Of a stretch of 47,495 nucleotides of DNA, positions 34,863 to 42,721 are shown piece by piece. The stretch is from a virus. Both the position numbers and the translations under genes were made by a program. Every line of letters begins with the position of its first letter. The stretch's first letter is position 1. The notes beneath the pieces were generated by a model, which saw only the letters and a program-made list of their open reading frames with translations, was not told the DNA's origin and did not search any database. The stretch spans positions 1 to 47,495 of the IMG/VR virus record IMGVR_UViG_3300042892_002959. One strand, 5' to 3'.

Positions 34863-35426
34863 TTATTTCCCAGCTAGTGGGTTGTCGATTGCTTTTTGTA
34901 TCTTATCGTCAACACTTTTATTCAATCGGTCTAATTTAGATTCTAGGTCCCGCTTTAGCTTATCCATATCGTCACGACTACGGTCTAGGCTAGTGCGCAG
35001 ATCTTTTTGAGCAAGTTTTAAGTCTTGATCAGTTTCTCGCTGGGCTTGTTTAACACCTCGCTCTATTTGCTCAGTTATGCCTTCATTACGACGTAAATCT
35101 GTTTTTAGGTCATTTTTTATATCACGAGTATAGTCCGAAGTTTTTTGGGAGTTTTCTTCGATAACTGCCAGGCGTTTATCAAACTCACTTAAATCAGGGG
35201 CTGAGTATTCGGAAATCTTCTTCTTCATACCTTGATAGTCTTTGTAGACTTCAAAAGCACCATATAGGCCACCTAACACAGAACTAACAAGTGTAAAGGC
35301 TACCATTAATTTAGCAGGAGTAAACTCATATCCACCAATACTAATAACGGTATCTTTACTAGCATACTTTTTAGCAGCAGACTCTAGTTCAGCAATCTTT
35401 TTGTCTATGTTCTTATCATCAGACAT
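34863..35426 (-). CDS. Membrane protein with long coiled coil (187 aa)
   Basis: A short helix (IDKKIAELESAAKKYAS) precedes one hydrophobic segment, about residues 37-57 (PAKLMVAFTLVSSVLGGLYG). A long charged helix runs from about 60 to 187 with many Lys, Asp, Arg and Gln (KRLAVIEENSQKTSDYT, LKLAQKDLRTSLDRSRDDMD), predicted as a coiled coil. From memory, similar proteins (containing VISIGGYEFTPAKLMVAFT) occur in T4-like phages, with unknown role. The coiled coil could span the periplasm or form a scaffold. Confidence 0.7.
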   Translation of the reverse strand: MSDDKNIDKKIAELESAAKKYASKDTVISIGGYEFTPAKLMVAFTLVSSVLGGLYGAFEVYKDYQGMKKKISEYSAPDLSEFDKRLAVIEENSQKTSDYTRDIKNDLKTDLRRNEGITEQIERGVKQAQRETDQDLKLAQKDLRTSLDRSRDDMDKLKRDLESKLDRLNKSVDDKIQKAIDNPLAGK

Positions 35427-35434
35427 TCTACCTC

Positions 35435-35845
35435 CTATTTATTCTCAAACTTTAAATTTTTGAGATTTTCAAGCTCTCGCTCTAATTTTTGAATTTCTAT
35501 ACGCTTTTTCCGTAACTCTAGCTGATACAGTTGATTACAGTCTAGGCGATCTCTTGGGGCTCCTATAGGTATAGTAATTCGGCCGTATACTCCAATATTT
35601 TTACCAGGATCTGATTGTACAGTACTTACTACAGCAGCATCACGATTAATAACACCTACTACACCAAATTCAACATTAGTACTTGAGCCTATGGCCATCG
35701 AACAGTCCAAGCCATTAGCACGAAAACTATCTGATTGATAGCTGCCGTATGTTCCTGGTAGGGATAAGTTTAACGAACCTGTCTGAGCGTGTGCAGTAGA
35801 GCTTATTAAAAAATAAACTACTATTAAGTACTTGACAATATTCAT
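35435..35845 (-). CDS. Secreted phage protein (136 aa)
   Basis: Start ATG 35845 overlaps the upstream stop codon (ATGA); an in-frame ATG 18 nt earlier is less likely. A signal peptide is present (NIVKYLIVVYFLISSTAHA). The mature part is beta-rich (SLNLSLPGTYGSYQ, SSTNVEFGVVGVINRDA, GVYGRITIPI) with two Cys (NGLDCSM, LDCNQL) and a C-terminal charged helix (LELRKKRIEIQKLERELENL), probably a coiled coil. It looks like an exported oligomeric protein. No family is recognised. Confidence 0.65.
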   Translation of the reverse strand: MNIVKYLIVVYFLISSTAHAQTGSLNLSLPGTYGSYQSDSFRANGLDCSMAIGSSTNVEFGVVGVINRDAAVVSTVQSDPGKNIGVYGRITIPIGAPRDRLDCNQLYQLELRKKRIEIQKLERELENLKNLKFENK

Positions 35846-36231
35846 GGTTTGATCTTTGAACAAATTTTACTAGCTATAAGACTTTGTCTGCCACTATCTC
35901 GAAATAATCGAGATTCCGTACATACATAGGTCGCTCGTTTAATATCTTGGGCTTTTACATATATTTCTATGCTTTTGGTTTCAAGATACTGTACTTGGAT
36001 AAGCTTGCCCTGAGAGCTGGCAAAAGTCACTGGACGCCAATTTTCATCAAACACATCTAGCTGATAATAGCTTACTTCTTGACGCTTGTTAAATAATTCC
36101 ATTTTGGTTTGCATTACTCCGTCTATAAAAGACTGCTCAAACTTAGGATAAGTAGGAGTAAATTGGTGAGCAGCGGCCTGCCCACCAAATAAAAATAATA
36201 CAAACACTAAAAAAGTGTAATAAAACCGCAT
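35842..36231 (-). CDS. Secreted Ig-like (pilus chaperone-like) protein (129 aa)
   Basis: A signal peptide is present (RFYYTFLVFVLFLFGGQAAA). The mature part contains strand-like segments KMELFNKRQEVSYYQLDVFD, ENWRPVTFA, LIQVQYLETKSIEIYVKA and ATYVCTESRLF. The order (an N-terminal strand with 'NKRQEVSYYQLDVFDENW', a short loop and 'l..vqyle.ksieiyvk') is similar to the first Ig domain of pilus chaperones of the PapD type, but shorter. Two Cys may form a disulfide. The neighbouring gene encodes a secreted beta-protein that looks like a pilin subunit, which supports this reading. The assignment is an inference. Confidence 0.5.
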   Translation of the reverse strand: MRFYYTFLVFVLFLFGGQAAAHQFTPTYPKFEQSFIDGVMQTKMELFNKRQEVSYYQLDVFDENWRPVTFASSQGKLIQVQYLETKSIEIYVKAQDIKRATYVCTESRLFRDSGRQSLIASKICSKIKP

Positions 36232-36235
36232 CTTA

Positions 36236-36733
36236 TTATAGAGCTATGCACTCCGCTAGTACAATTGCACGATACTCACCAGCAGGAAAGGACTTGTCAT
36301 AGCCATACTCTGCTTTTGAGATTGCTGCAAACCAAACTGTGCCTGGTACGCTTAAATCGATTTCGGTAATATTATTATAAACGCGTTTGCTGGTAGTATA
36401 GGCAGACATAGCTGGATCTGTAACACGACTTACAGTAATACCACCAGACCAGTTAACTGTATCGGATAAACTTGGGCTTGACGTAAACGCATTTGGTGTT
36501 GTGATTGTTGCCTTGTAATAGCCTGCTTGAACCACATCATAACGAATAACAGCAGGAGCACCGCCATCTGCTGCTGCAGTACTTAGTGTACCTGGAGTTG
36601 GGTTACCATAAATACCAACCGTGTCAGTATTGATAACACACTTAGAAGACACAACCCCTCGGATTGGCACTTCAGCAGCATTTGTGCTGAATGAAATAGC
36701 TAGTGCCATTGCTAATAATAGAGATTTAATCAT
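36236..36733 (-). CDS. Secreted beta-protein, spore coat U/pilin-like (165 aa)
   Basis: A signal peptide is present (MIKSLLLAMALAISFSTNAA). The mature domain has VPIRGVVSSKCVINTDTVG at the start, central strands (VIRYDVVQAGYYKATITTP), WFAAISKAEYG and the ending PAGEYRAIVLAECIAL. A Cys near each end could form a disulfide. This is the layout of the spore-coat-protein-U/csu-type pilin domain. A phage-coded exported protein of this type next to a chaperone-like gene is unusual. It overlaps the upstream gene by 8 nt. The family assignment is a guess. Confidence 0.5.
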   Translation of the reverse strand: MIKSLLLAMALAISFSTNAAEVPIRGVVSSKCVINTDTVGIYGNPTPGTLSTAAADGGAPAVIRYDVVQAGYYKATITTPNAFTSSPSLSDTVNWSGGITVSRVTDPAMSAYTTSKRVYNNITEIDLSVPGTVWFAAISKAEYGYDKSFPAGEYRAIVLAECIAL

Positions 36734-37580
36734 TTGTTACTTTCTTGAGTTGATACTGTGATTCAACCATTGTATTATGTAATCGCTGCTGGCTTAGATT
36801 TAGTCTTTGACTATTTCGGCTATCAGGCAGGACTTTATCCCTATACCTTATGGTTTCTTGATAAACACCGCCAGGTAAAGCTACGGTATATAACTTAAAT
36901 TCTGGTATATTGTTTAGGGCTATGAGTGCGGCTTCTTGTGCAGCCGCTTGTGCAGTTATCAAAGAGTTGCTGCTCTTGTTATCTTTGAGTTTCTTTTCTT
37001 TGGGTTCTGTTAGTCCAAATCGGCGATTTGTTTCTAGCACATCTTCGCTACCATAAGTAAATACGTTAAATTGTGGTGCACTATCATAGTCTAATCCAGG
37101 TATAGTTATTTGAGGTAACTTATAGTTAGGACAACTTGTATCAGTTACAGGATCTAATTTACAAGTGTCATACTTATACCCATAGCTTACAAACGGGTCT
37201 GCGATATTGCCAGTACCTTCAGTAATAATTTCTCCACGACCCCAATTTGTAACTGGGATATTATCTACAGGAATGATTCTGATAATAGTATTACCAGGTC
37301 TGCCTGTCCAGTCGTCTAAGCTGCGGAATACATAACCACTACCAGTTATATTTGAGTTTTGTACACTAACCACAAATTTGTCGTCTGTGTTTTTTACTGC
37401 AGTATACCGATAGTTCACCGTGTTAACTGTTAGGCCAGTATACTGTGGCAGTACATTGGTCATAGTCCAAGCTAGTCCAAAATTTACTGCATTTTGTGTT
37501 TTGTCTGTAACAGTTTCAGAGTAGGAGTAACAAGAGCAAAACCATAAGACCGCCACCACCAAGTAGTGTTTTAACTTCAT
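36726..37580 (-). CDS. Secreted phage protein of unknown function (284 aa)
   Basis: A signal peptide is present (LKHYLVVAVLWFCSCYSYSE). The mature protein is beta-rich and Tyr/Asn-rich, with segments VNFGLAWTMTNVLPQYTGLT, FRSLDDWTGRPGNTIIRIIP, YGYKYDTCKLDP and LDYDSAPQFNVFTYGSE. An Ala-rich helix (ITAQAAAQEAALIALNN) leads into a final VALPGGVYQETIRYRDKVLP. I do not recognise it. Its start overlaps the 3' end of the upstream gene by 65 nt. It may be a virion or surface-exported protein. Confidence 0.6.
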   Translation of the reverse strand: MKLKHYLVVAVLWFCSCYSYSETVTDKTQNAVNFGLAWTMTNVLPQYTGLTVNTVNYRYTAVKNTDDKFVVSVQNSNITGSGYVFRSLDDWTGRPGNTIIRIIPVDNIPVTNWGRGEIITEGTGNIADPFVSYGYKYDTCKLDPVTDTSCPNYKLPQITIPGLDYDSAPQFNVFTYGSEDVLETNRRFGLTEPKEKKLKDNKSSNSLITAQAAAQEAALIALNNIPEFKLYTVALPGGVYQETIRYRDKVLPDSRNSQRLNLSQQRLHNTMVESQYQLKKVTND

Positions 37581-38061
37581 TGCTTATACCTCCTGCGTTA
37601 GCTTTATGTTCGGGCTGTAGTGTTTCATTGGCTTTCCAAGCCGCACGAGCTTCTGAACCAATAGACCCATCAAATGGACAAGGTGTACCTGCCATCATCA
37701 TAGCATCAAACACACGACGGTCTTGACAAAGTGTTGAAACCGCCGCTACTTTCATGCCCATGTCATACAATGTTTTTGACAACTTTAAACGCTCACAATT
37801 AAGATCTACAACTGTAGCGCCTGCACTAATACCCAAGATTTGAGTTTGTACAGCACCGGCTACACCCACAGTACAAAGATCACTGTTAGCTGTATTAATA
37901 GTAGGGCTAATAGCGGATGCTGGCGGAGATTTGATATTGCTGTTAGTATCAGATTTAGTAGTAACTGTACTATTTGTATTTACTACGGCATCTTGTGCTA
38001 GCACTCCGCTTGCAAATAATGCCAGTAGCAGTAAAGCTACAAAATACTTTAGTGTAATCAA
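37516..38061 (-). CDS. Secreted phage protein with C-terminal hydrophobic tail (181 aa)
   Basis: A signal peptide is present (LKYFVALLLLALFASGVLAQ). A Ser/Thr/Asn-rich stretch (NTNSTVTTKSDTNSN) and SPPASAISPTINTANSDLC lead into a Cys-containing core with VGVAGAVQTQILGI, LNCERLKLSKTLYDMGMKV, CQDRRVFDAMMMAGTPC. The C-terminus ends in a Gly- and Leu-rich hydrophobic run. From memory, proteins with a 'PPPSAIAPSI...DLCTVGVSGAVQTQ...DMGMKVAAVS' core are found in phages of aquatic bacteria, next to the endolysin gene, without known role. Membrane anchoring at the C-terminus is likely. Confidence 0.7.
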   Translation of the reverse strand: MITLKYFVALLLLALFASGVLAQDAVVNTNSTVTTKSDTNSNIKSPPASAISPTINTANSDLCTVGVAGAVQTQILGISAGATVVDLNCERLKLSKTLYDMGMKVAAVSTLCQDRRVFDAMMMAGTPCPFDGSIGSEARAAWKANETLQPEHKANAGGISNEVKTLLGGGGLMVLLLLLLL

Positions 38062-38063
38062 TG

Positions 38064-38690
38064 TTAGGCTCCTAGTACATGTAGCGCATGCTCATAGTGC
38101 TTTTTACGATCTTCTAAGCCAATGGTACCACCATTAATACGTTTGGTTAGTGTAAGAATATCGCCCGTGTCAGCCCACTGATTTAGTTTGTTGGTTTCCC
38201 AGAACCAGCAAGCACTTTGAGCAGCACCTTCAAATGTTTCCAAGTATTCGGCAGCTTCTTCAACGCTAATACCAAGGCTAGCAGCAAACCAACTATAGTT
38301 GTCTTTGCCAGTTAGTTGAATTAAACCCTTGCCCGCATAGCGATACCCATCACCAGATTCCGGAGGACCATTACCCATACGATTAGCATATACTAAGCTA
38401 GCAATTGCTTGTTGTTTGTTGGGCATTGAGGCATATTGCTGAGCTTTTTCATCTGTGGGAAAATACTTGGGAAATATTTTACGCAGTGTTTGCCAACGAT
38501 AATTTAGGTTTTCTCGCAGTGCAGTAAAGTTTCCTGATTCATGCGCACACTGTGCTATAAAAGCAGCAATACGTTGTGGGTTATTGATTTCGTATTCTGG
38601 TAGGAGTTGTGCAAGTGCATTATGCCATTGTTTGACATAAGGATTTTTGGGAATCAACTGTTGAAGCTGCTGAAGGGTTAGCTCGGTCAT
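38064..38690 (-). CDS. Endolysin, glycoside hydrolase family 19
   Basis: The 208-residue protein matches phage GH19 endolysins. The catalytic Glu is E51 in AHESGNF and the second is E60 in LRENLNY. Further signatures are FPKYFPTDEKAQQYASMPNK, GDGYRYAGKGLIQLTGKDNY and ACWFWETNKLNQWAD. GH19 lysozymes cleave peptidoglycan between GlcNAc and MurNAc (or chitin in other members). No signal peptide is visible, so a holin or other export step is needed. It lies directly downstream of the spanin genes (4-nt overlap). Confidence 0.92.
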   Translation of the reverse strand: MTELTLQQLQQLIPKNPYVKQWHNALAQLLPEYEINNPQRIAAFIAQCAHESGNFTALRENLNYRWQTLRKIFPKYFPTDEKAQQYASMPNKQQAIASLVYANRMGNGPPESGDGYRYAGKGLIQLTGKDNYSWFAASLGISVEEAAEYLETFEGAAQSACWFWETNKLNQWADTGDILTLTKRINGGTIGLEDRKKHYEHALHVLGA

Positions 38691-38950
38691 TTAAGTCCTT
38701 TGTGGATTATTTCTTGTTGCTTGTACCATTCAATCCAAGCATCTAATTTAGTAGCACAAATCCAGTATTCAGTATAGTTATCTGATACAGTTCTAGCCAC
38801 TTGGCTCAATTTAGGGTCTGTTTCTAACTTTTTTAAATCAGGACAGCCTTGAGTTGATTGTAGTCCTGGCGGCGCTGGCCACTTTTGAGTAACTGGTACT
38901 ACAGTGGTGCATCCAGTAAGTAATAGCAGTGATAGTAGTAAACTTTTCAT
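38687..38950 (-). CDS. o-spanin lipoprotein (Rz1-like)
   Basis: The 87-residue protein has a lipoprotein signal: KSLLLSLLLLTGCTT, lipobox LLTGC, Cys14. The mature part starts Pro-rich (VVPVTQKWPAPPGLQ) and then a short helical domain follows. This is the layout of a small outer-membrane lipoprotein subunit of a two-component spanin. The upstream gene encodes the inner-membrane partner, overlapping by 4 nt. Spanins fuse inner and outer membranes at lysis of Gram-negative hosts. Two Cys (GCPD, WICATK) are present. The assignment rests on size, lipobox and neighbours. Confidence 0.75.
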   Translation of the reverse strand: MKSLLLSLLLLTGCTTVVPVTQKWPAPPGLQSTQGCPDLKKLETDPKLSQVARTVSDNYTEYWICATKLDAWIEWYKQQEIIHKGLK

Positions 38951-39366
38951 TTTGGCGGCTCCGCTGCACGATTATGTGCTCCTACAAACTCAGGAGAAAT
39001 TACACAACCACTATCGGTTTTGGTTACTTCTCGGTCTATATATTTTATAGTATCCGCACCACGTACTTTTACAATTTGTGTTTTAGTCACAATTTTTTCT
39101 TTTATTACTTCGTTAACCTGTTGAGACTGTGTTTCAAGTACAGCTATTTTGGCTTCTAACTCACGTGCCGCTGCTTTCCAAGTATTATCCGCGTATAGCA
39201 TACCAAAAATAAAAATTGTTGCCGCCACTACCACTAACCCAGCATTTTTTAATATGACTTGGTAAGGTTTTAATAGACTCAAATAGCTCAATACAAAAGC
39301 GGATATTCCCGCTAAAAATAATAACCACCAAATCCAGTCTGGAAATATTTTAAAAATCCAAAACAT
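38947..39366 (-). CDS. i-spanin (Rz-like) membrane protein
   Basis: The 139-residue protein has two N-terminal hydrophobic segments (about residues 8-30, WIWWLLFLAGISAFVLSYLS; about 42-60, GLVVVAATIFIFGMLYA). A coiled-coil region follows (AARELEAKIAVLETQSQQVN, about 68-95), then a Thr/Lys-rich tail. A single-pass or double-pass inner-membrane protein with a periplasmic coiled coil, directly before a small lipoprotein and the endolysin, fits the i-spanin role. Bacteriophage i-spanins usually have one segment, so the second is unusual. A ribosome binding site (aaggag) precedes the ATG. Confidence 0.7.
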   Translation of the reverse strand: MFWIFKIFPDWIWWLLFLAGISAFVLSYLSLLKPYQVILKNAGLVVVAATIFIFGMLYADNTWKAAARELEAKIAVLETQSQQVNEVIKEKIVTKTQIVKVRGADTIKYIDREVTKTDSGCVISPEFVGAHNRAAEPPK

Positions 39367-39381
39367 TTTATCTCCTTGACA

Positions 39382-40089
39382 CTATTTTTTATAGTATCTG
39401 TTTAATAATATCTCGTGAATTTTTAAATCAAGAGATCGGTCTGATACGTTTTTTACTCTGAAGTGATCTATACACGACAAAGTTTCTTCAGAATCTTTGT
39501 ATAGACTTTGTGATGTACTATTCTCAATATTTTGCACATAGTCTTGTGCATCTAGTATCTGAGCACCACAACGGTTAGTAAAAAATTCACTTAGTATTCT
39601 ATCTTCGGGAATATATTTACCCGTATGCTCGAAGTACGCTTTAGCTGGATTATCTACTAGTATATCCACAAGGTCTTTAGTAACAACCATATCGAAACCT
39701 ACTACGTATTTGGGACTAAAGTACCCTATTCTTCCTGATACTGTTTTTGTAGTTGGTAGCATATTTAATCTATTCAATAGCTTATCAAATACCCAAAAAG
39801 TACTAAGGTTGGTTCTAATTAAAAAGTCATAGTCATGCACAGAATTAATATACTGCAAGGCTCTTACAACTTTTTTAGTTGGATGCGGCTGTACTACACA
39901 CTCTTTTAACTCTGGATAAATTAAGTCGTATTCTTGTGGCACGAAACTAACATTTCCGGCATAAACAAAATAAACCTTTATGTTATAGTTACTAAACATA
40001 TATTTGGTGTATATGTTTTTAAAAGCATTATATAAAGCACCCTCTGAAGCTAAGACTAATATAACTGCTCTATAATAGCTCTTTGCCAT
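39382..40089 (-). CDS. Glycosyltransferase-like paralogue A (235 aa)
   Basis: The protein begins YYRAVILVLASEGALYNAFK and has the central motif YDFLIRTNLSTFW (about residues 90-102), then GFDMVVTKDLVDILVDN and PEDRILSEFF. It shares this layout with the two upstream neighbours, so the three arose by tandem duplication. The R-T-N-L-S-T-F-W box and the acidic 'ED' downstream resemble small GT-A-type glycosyltransferases seen in other viruses. A donor or acceptor cannot be named. It overlaps the next copy by 20 nt. The likely role is building or modifying a sugar on the phage or host surface. Confidence 0.6.
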   Translation of the reverse strand: MAKSYYRAVILVLASEGALYNAFKNIYTKYMFSNYNIKVYFVYAGNVSFVPQEYDLIYPELKECVVQPHPTKKVVRALQYINSVHDYDFLIRTNLSTFWVFDKLLNRLNMLPTTKTVSGRIGYFSPKYVVGFDMVVTKDLVDILVDNPAKAYFEHTGKYIPEDRILSEFFTNRCGAQILDAQDYVQNIENSTSQSLYKDSEETLSCIDHFRVKNVSDRSLDLKIHEILLNRYYKK

Positions 40090-40792
40090 AGTAATGCTTA
40101 AGTAGAAATTCTGCAGTTAATATGTCTTGATATCTCAAATTATTGCTGCTTTTTAATCTATAATGATCTATGTTAGTATCAGTAACTAAACTTTCTAGAT
40201 CTTGTTGAGTTAACACAGTGTTTCTTTCTACTATTCCAATGTTCCTTGTTAGAGGCGGCTGTAGTATCACAGAAGAATTTTTCAGTGAATTAGTCATTGC
40301 GTAGTCTTCAGGATAATCAATATCAAAAATACTCTGATCTTCTAGTAAACTAAAGGCTGCGTCTTTGGTCATAACTAGGCTAGTTCCTGATACATATGAT
40401 GGTAGTACTTTGCCATCATGCTTACAGGATCTAAAAGGGCCTGTAGCATAATTAGTGCTTGGTAAAGTATCTAGACGTTTTAATAATCTATCAAATACCC
40501 AGAACGTGCTTACATTAGTTCTAACTATATAATCACAACTGTAGTTATTCTTAATATGATCTATAGCGGCCAGGGTTTTTTGCAACATACCTGGATAATA
40601 TGTTTCCGGAATATCAAATACTAGGTCATTAATTCCGGGCGTATTTTTTGTGGTGGAATTTCCAAGCACAAAAAATACCTTAATATCATTGCTAACATTA
40701 AGGTATTGTTCGTATATTTGCTTAAATTTACGATATATATCTAGGTTATCGGAAGCTAGTACCAGTAGTACTGCTCTATAGTGTTTTGCCAT
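40070..40792 (-). CDS. Glycosyltransferase-like paralogue B (240 aa)
   Basis: The start at ATG 40792 (MAKHYRAVLLVLAS) is preferred because it aligns with the other paralogues; an ATG 9 nt earlier is in frame. The motif is CDYIVRTNVSTFW, followed by GTSLVMTKDAAFSLLEDQ and PEDYAMTNSL. The pattern of strands and the acidic pair are as in copy A. It overlaps copy C by about 17-26 nt, depending on the start. The same sugar-transfer role is inferred. Sequence divergence between the copies suggests different acceptors. Confidence 0.6.
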   Translation of the reverse strand: MAKHYRAVLLVLASDNLDIYRKFKQIYEQYLNVSNDIKVFFVLGNSTTKNTPGINDLVFDIPETYYPGMLQKTLAAIDHIKNNYSCDYIVRTNVSTFWVFDRLLKRLDTLPSTNYATGPFRSCKHDGKVLPSYVSGTSLVMTKDAAFSLLEDQSIFDIDYPEDYAMTNSLKNSSVILQPPLTRNIGIVERNTVLTQQDLESLVTDTNIDHYRLKSSNNLRYQDILTAEFLLKHYYGKELL

Positions 40793-41552
40793 ATATTTCA
40801 AGCAATAGTTTTTGCATTAGTAGTTTATCGGTTTGCCTGTCAAACCGGTTTTTCACTCTATAGTGGTCAAATACTCTGCCAGTATTTTTAATAGAAACCA
40901 CTGTTTTATCGACTAACTCTAATATTTGAGCATCGTCAGCTAAGTGTAATATTTCGGGGGTATCGAATTTATGCTTAGTATATTTTGATATAATGTCGCA
41001 GATTGACAAATCCTCTAAATTGATATATACTTGCTGGGTTACTAATTCCTGCTTATTATCAATAATAACTTGTACAACATCCTTGCTTAGCACTAGATCA
41101 AATCCAGATATAAAGTTATACCTAGTACTGTCTACAGCCAGACTCATTGGAGTACCTCTAACGCAATTACTTGCGGGTAGAGTATCTAATCTATTCAGTA
41201 ACTTATTTAAATCCCAGAAAGTACTTAAGTTAGTTCTAATAACGTAATCATAAGTAAAATTTTCTGATAGGTACTCCAAGGCAGCTACGGTTTTTAATAG
41301 TATACCAGGATGGTTAGTCTCTGGTATGTTACTAAAAATTAAGTCATGTTCTGAAGGACGACTAACTTGTGTATTTCCGTAGACGTAAAAAGCTCGTATA
41401 TCTTTGTTAGTATTAATATACTGCTCATGTACTGCTTTAAAAAATGGAAACACAGGTTTCCATTCTGGCTTTATTTTCTTTAAAATATAGCAGTCGTTAG
41501 CACTATCCTCAGAAGCTATTAGCAGAACAATAGCTTTGTAGTGTGGTTTCAT
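40776..41552 (-). CDS. Glycosyltransferase-like paralogue C (258 aa)
   Basis: The protein starts PHYKAIVLLIASEDSANDCY and has an insert (about residues 20-38) not found in the other copies. The motif is YDYVIRTNLSTFWDLNKLLN, then FISGFDLVLSKDVVQVII and NLEDLSICDI. Three adjacent copies share the box (D-Y/F-x-(I/V)-RTN-x-STFW), supporting a local gene family. The gene overlaps the upstream methyltransferase by 4 nt (ATGA), so it belongs to the same sugar-modification operon. Confidence 0.6.
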   Translation of the reverse strand: MKPHYKAIVLLIASEDSANDCYILKKIKPEWKPVFPFFKAVHEQYINTNKDIRAFYVYGNTQVSRPSEHDLIFSNIPETNHPGILLKTVAALEYLSENFTYDYVIRTNLSTFWDLNKLLNRLDTLPASNCVRGTPMSLAVDSTRYNFISGFDLVLSKDVVQVIIDNKQELVTQQVYINLEDLSICDIISKYTKHKFDTPEILHLADDAQILELVDKTVVSIKNTGRVFDHYRVKNRFDRQTDKLLMQKLLLEIYGKTL

Positions 41553-42721
41553 TCTATTAAAATATTTGGATAGTACCGCAGTATAGTAGCATCTTTGCGA
41601 TAGTTTAAAATCTTAGACTTTATCTCACTATAAAAATTCCAAGCAAGTGGGACTACTACCAGAGGGCGTGTGTCGTCTTGCAGAACCTTTGTGCTTACTA
41701 TTGGTATATTACAGCCAGGAGTAAGCAGTCCCTGCTTTAGCGAATTATCTTCTACAATATAGTCCAAAGATACTTTACTGTAATTTAAAAAGGTATTAGA
41801 CTTGGCAGCTGCACCATACCCAACCACAGTATAACCGTTTGATTTAAAGTAATCAACCAATGCTTTAACAGCATGTGTTACTGCAGATAATTTAGTCGTA
41901 AACTTACTAACTGTGTTCTTTGTAACTTCTGGATACTTGGAAACATCTAGTTCTGTGCCTGTTTTTTGCAGTACAAAAATATAACTAGTGCCGTGTATAT
42001 CAGGCATTTGAATATCTGTTAATACAAGCCCGGCCCGGCGCGCCAAAGCCTGCATAGACCGTGGACTAAAGAAAGACAGGTGCTCGTGGTAAACAGTATC
42101 AAATTCACCGTTAAATATCATATTTGCCTGAGAAGTTTGTACAAACACAGCACCTGAGTCGTTTAAACAACTTGCTGCATACTGTAAAAACTCCTTGGTA
42201 TAGGCTATATGTGCAAATACGTTTTGAGCAATTACAACATCAAACTTAACACCAAAGCTTTTGATGTTGTCGGCGGTTAGATAGTCGCAGATAATATTGC
42301 CGTGTTGTGAGCTTAGTTCCAGTAAGTTTTCTGCAGGGTCGATGCCATAAGTATTATAAGATTTTTGCTTATAGCACTCTAGTTGTGAGCCGTCGTTGCA
42401 AGCAATATCTAAAACATTATGTATATTATCAACATAATTTTCGGTTAAGGTTACAAAATCACGAAAGTGTTGTCGGCCTGTGCTGCTTGTTCCAGATACG
42501 TACAGGTAGTCTTTGAACAGCTCGTCTGGGTCTACACTAACAGTTAGCTGCACATGGGTGCATTGTTCGCAGTACTGTAGTTCTAGTGGATAAGTTGGCT
42601 CTGCTTGCGGCTGGCTAACATAGCTATTAGCCAGTGGCTGTTTGCCCAAGTCTAAGAACTTGTGTAGATGCGTGCCGCCACAAGCCAGGCAGTTTGTTAA
42701 ATGAGTATATTTTACAGCCAT
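41549..42721 (-). CDS. Sugar C-methyltransferase-like SAM enzyme (390 aa)
   Basis: The protein has three regions. An N-terminal zinc-binding segment contains CLACGG and YCEQCTHVQL. A SAM-binding domain (about residues 100-200) contains VLDIACNDGSQL and FDVVIAQNVFAHI, and is followed by YHEHLSFFSPRSMQ. A C-terminal NAD-like segment contains VVGYGAAAKSNTFLNY. This is the layout of TDP-sugar C-3 methyltransferases (Methyltransf_13/Methyltransf_14 type). It would act on a nucleotide-linked deoxysugar made by the neighbouring dehydratase. It overlaps the dehydratase gene by 10 nt. The exact sugar is not known. Confidence 0.82.
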   Translation of the reverse strand: MAVKYTHLTNCLACGGTHLHKFLDLGKQPLANSYVSQPQAEPTYPLELQYCEQCTHVQLTVSVDPDELFKDYLYVSGTSSTGRQHFRDFVTLTENYVDNIHNVLDIACNDGSQLECYKQKSYNTYGIDPAENLLELSSQHGNIICDYLTADNIKSFGVKFDVVIAQNVFAHIAYTKEFLQYAASCLNDSGAVFVQTSQANMIFNGEFDTVYHEHLSFFSPRSMQALARRAGLVLTDIQMPDIHGTSYIFVLQKTGTELDVSKYPEVTKNTVSKFTTKLSAVTHAVKALVDYFKSNGYTVVGYGAAAKSNTFLNYSKVSLDYIVEDNSLKQGLLTPGCNIPIVSTKVLQDDTRPLVVVPLAWNFYSEIKSKILNYRKDATILRYYPNILIE

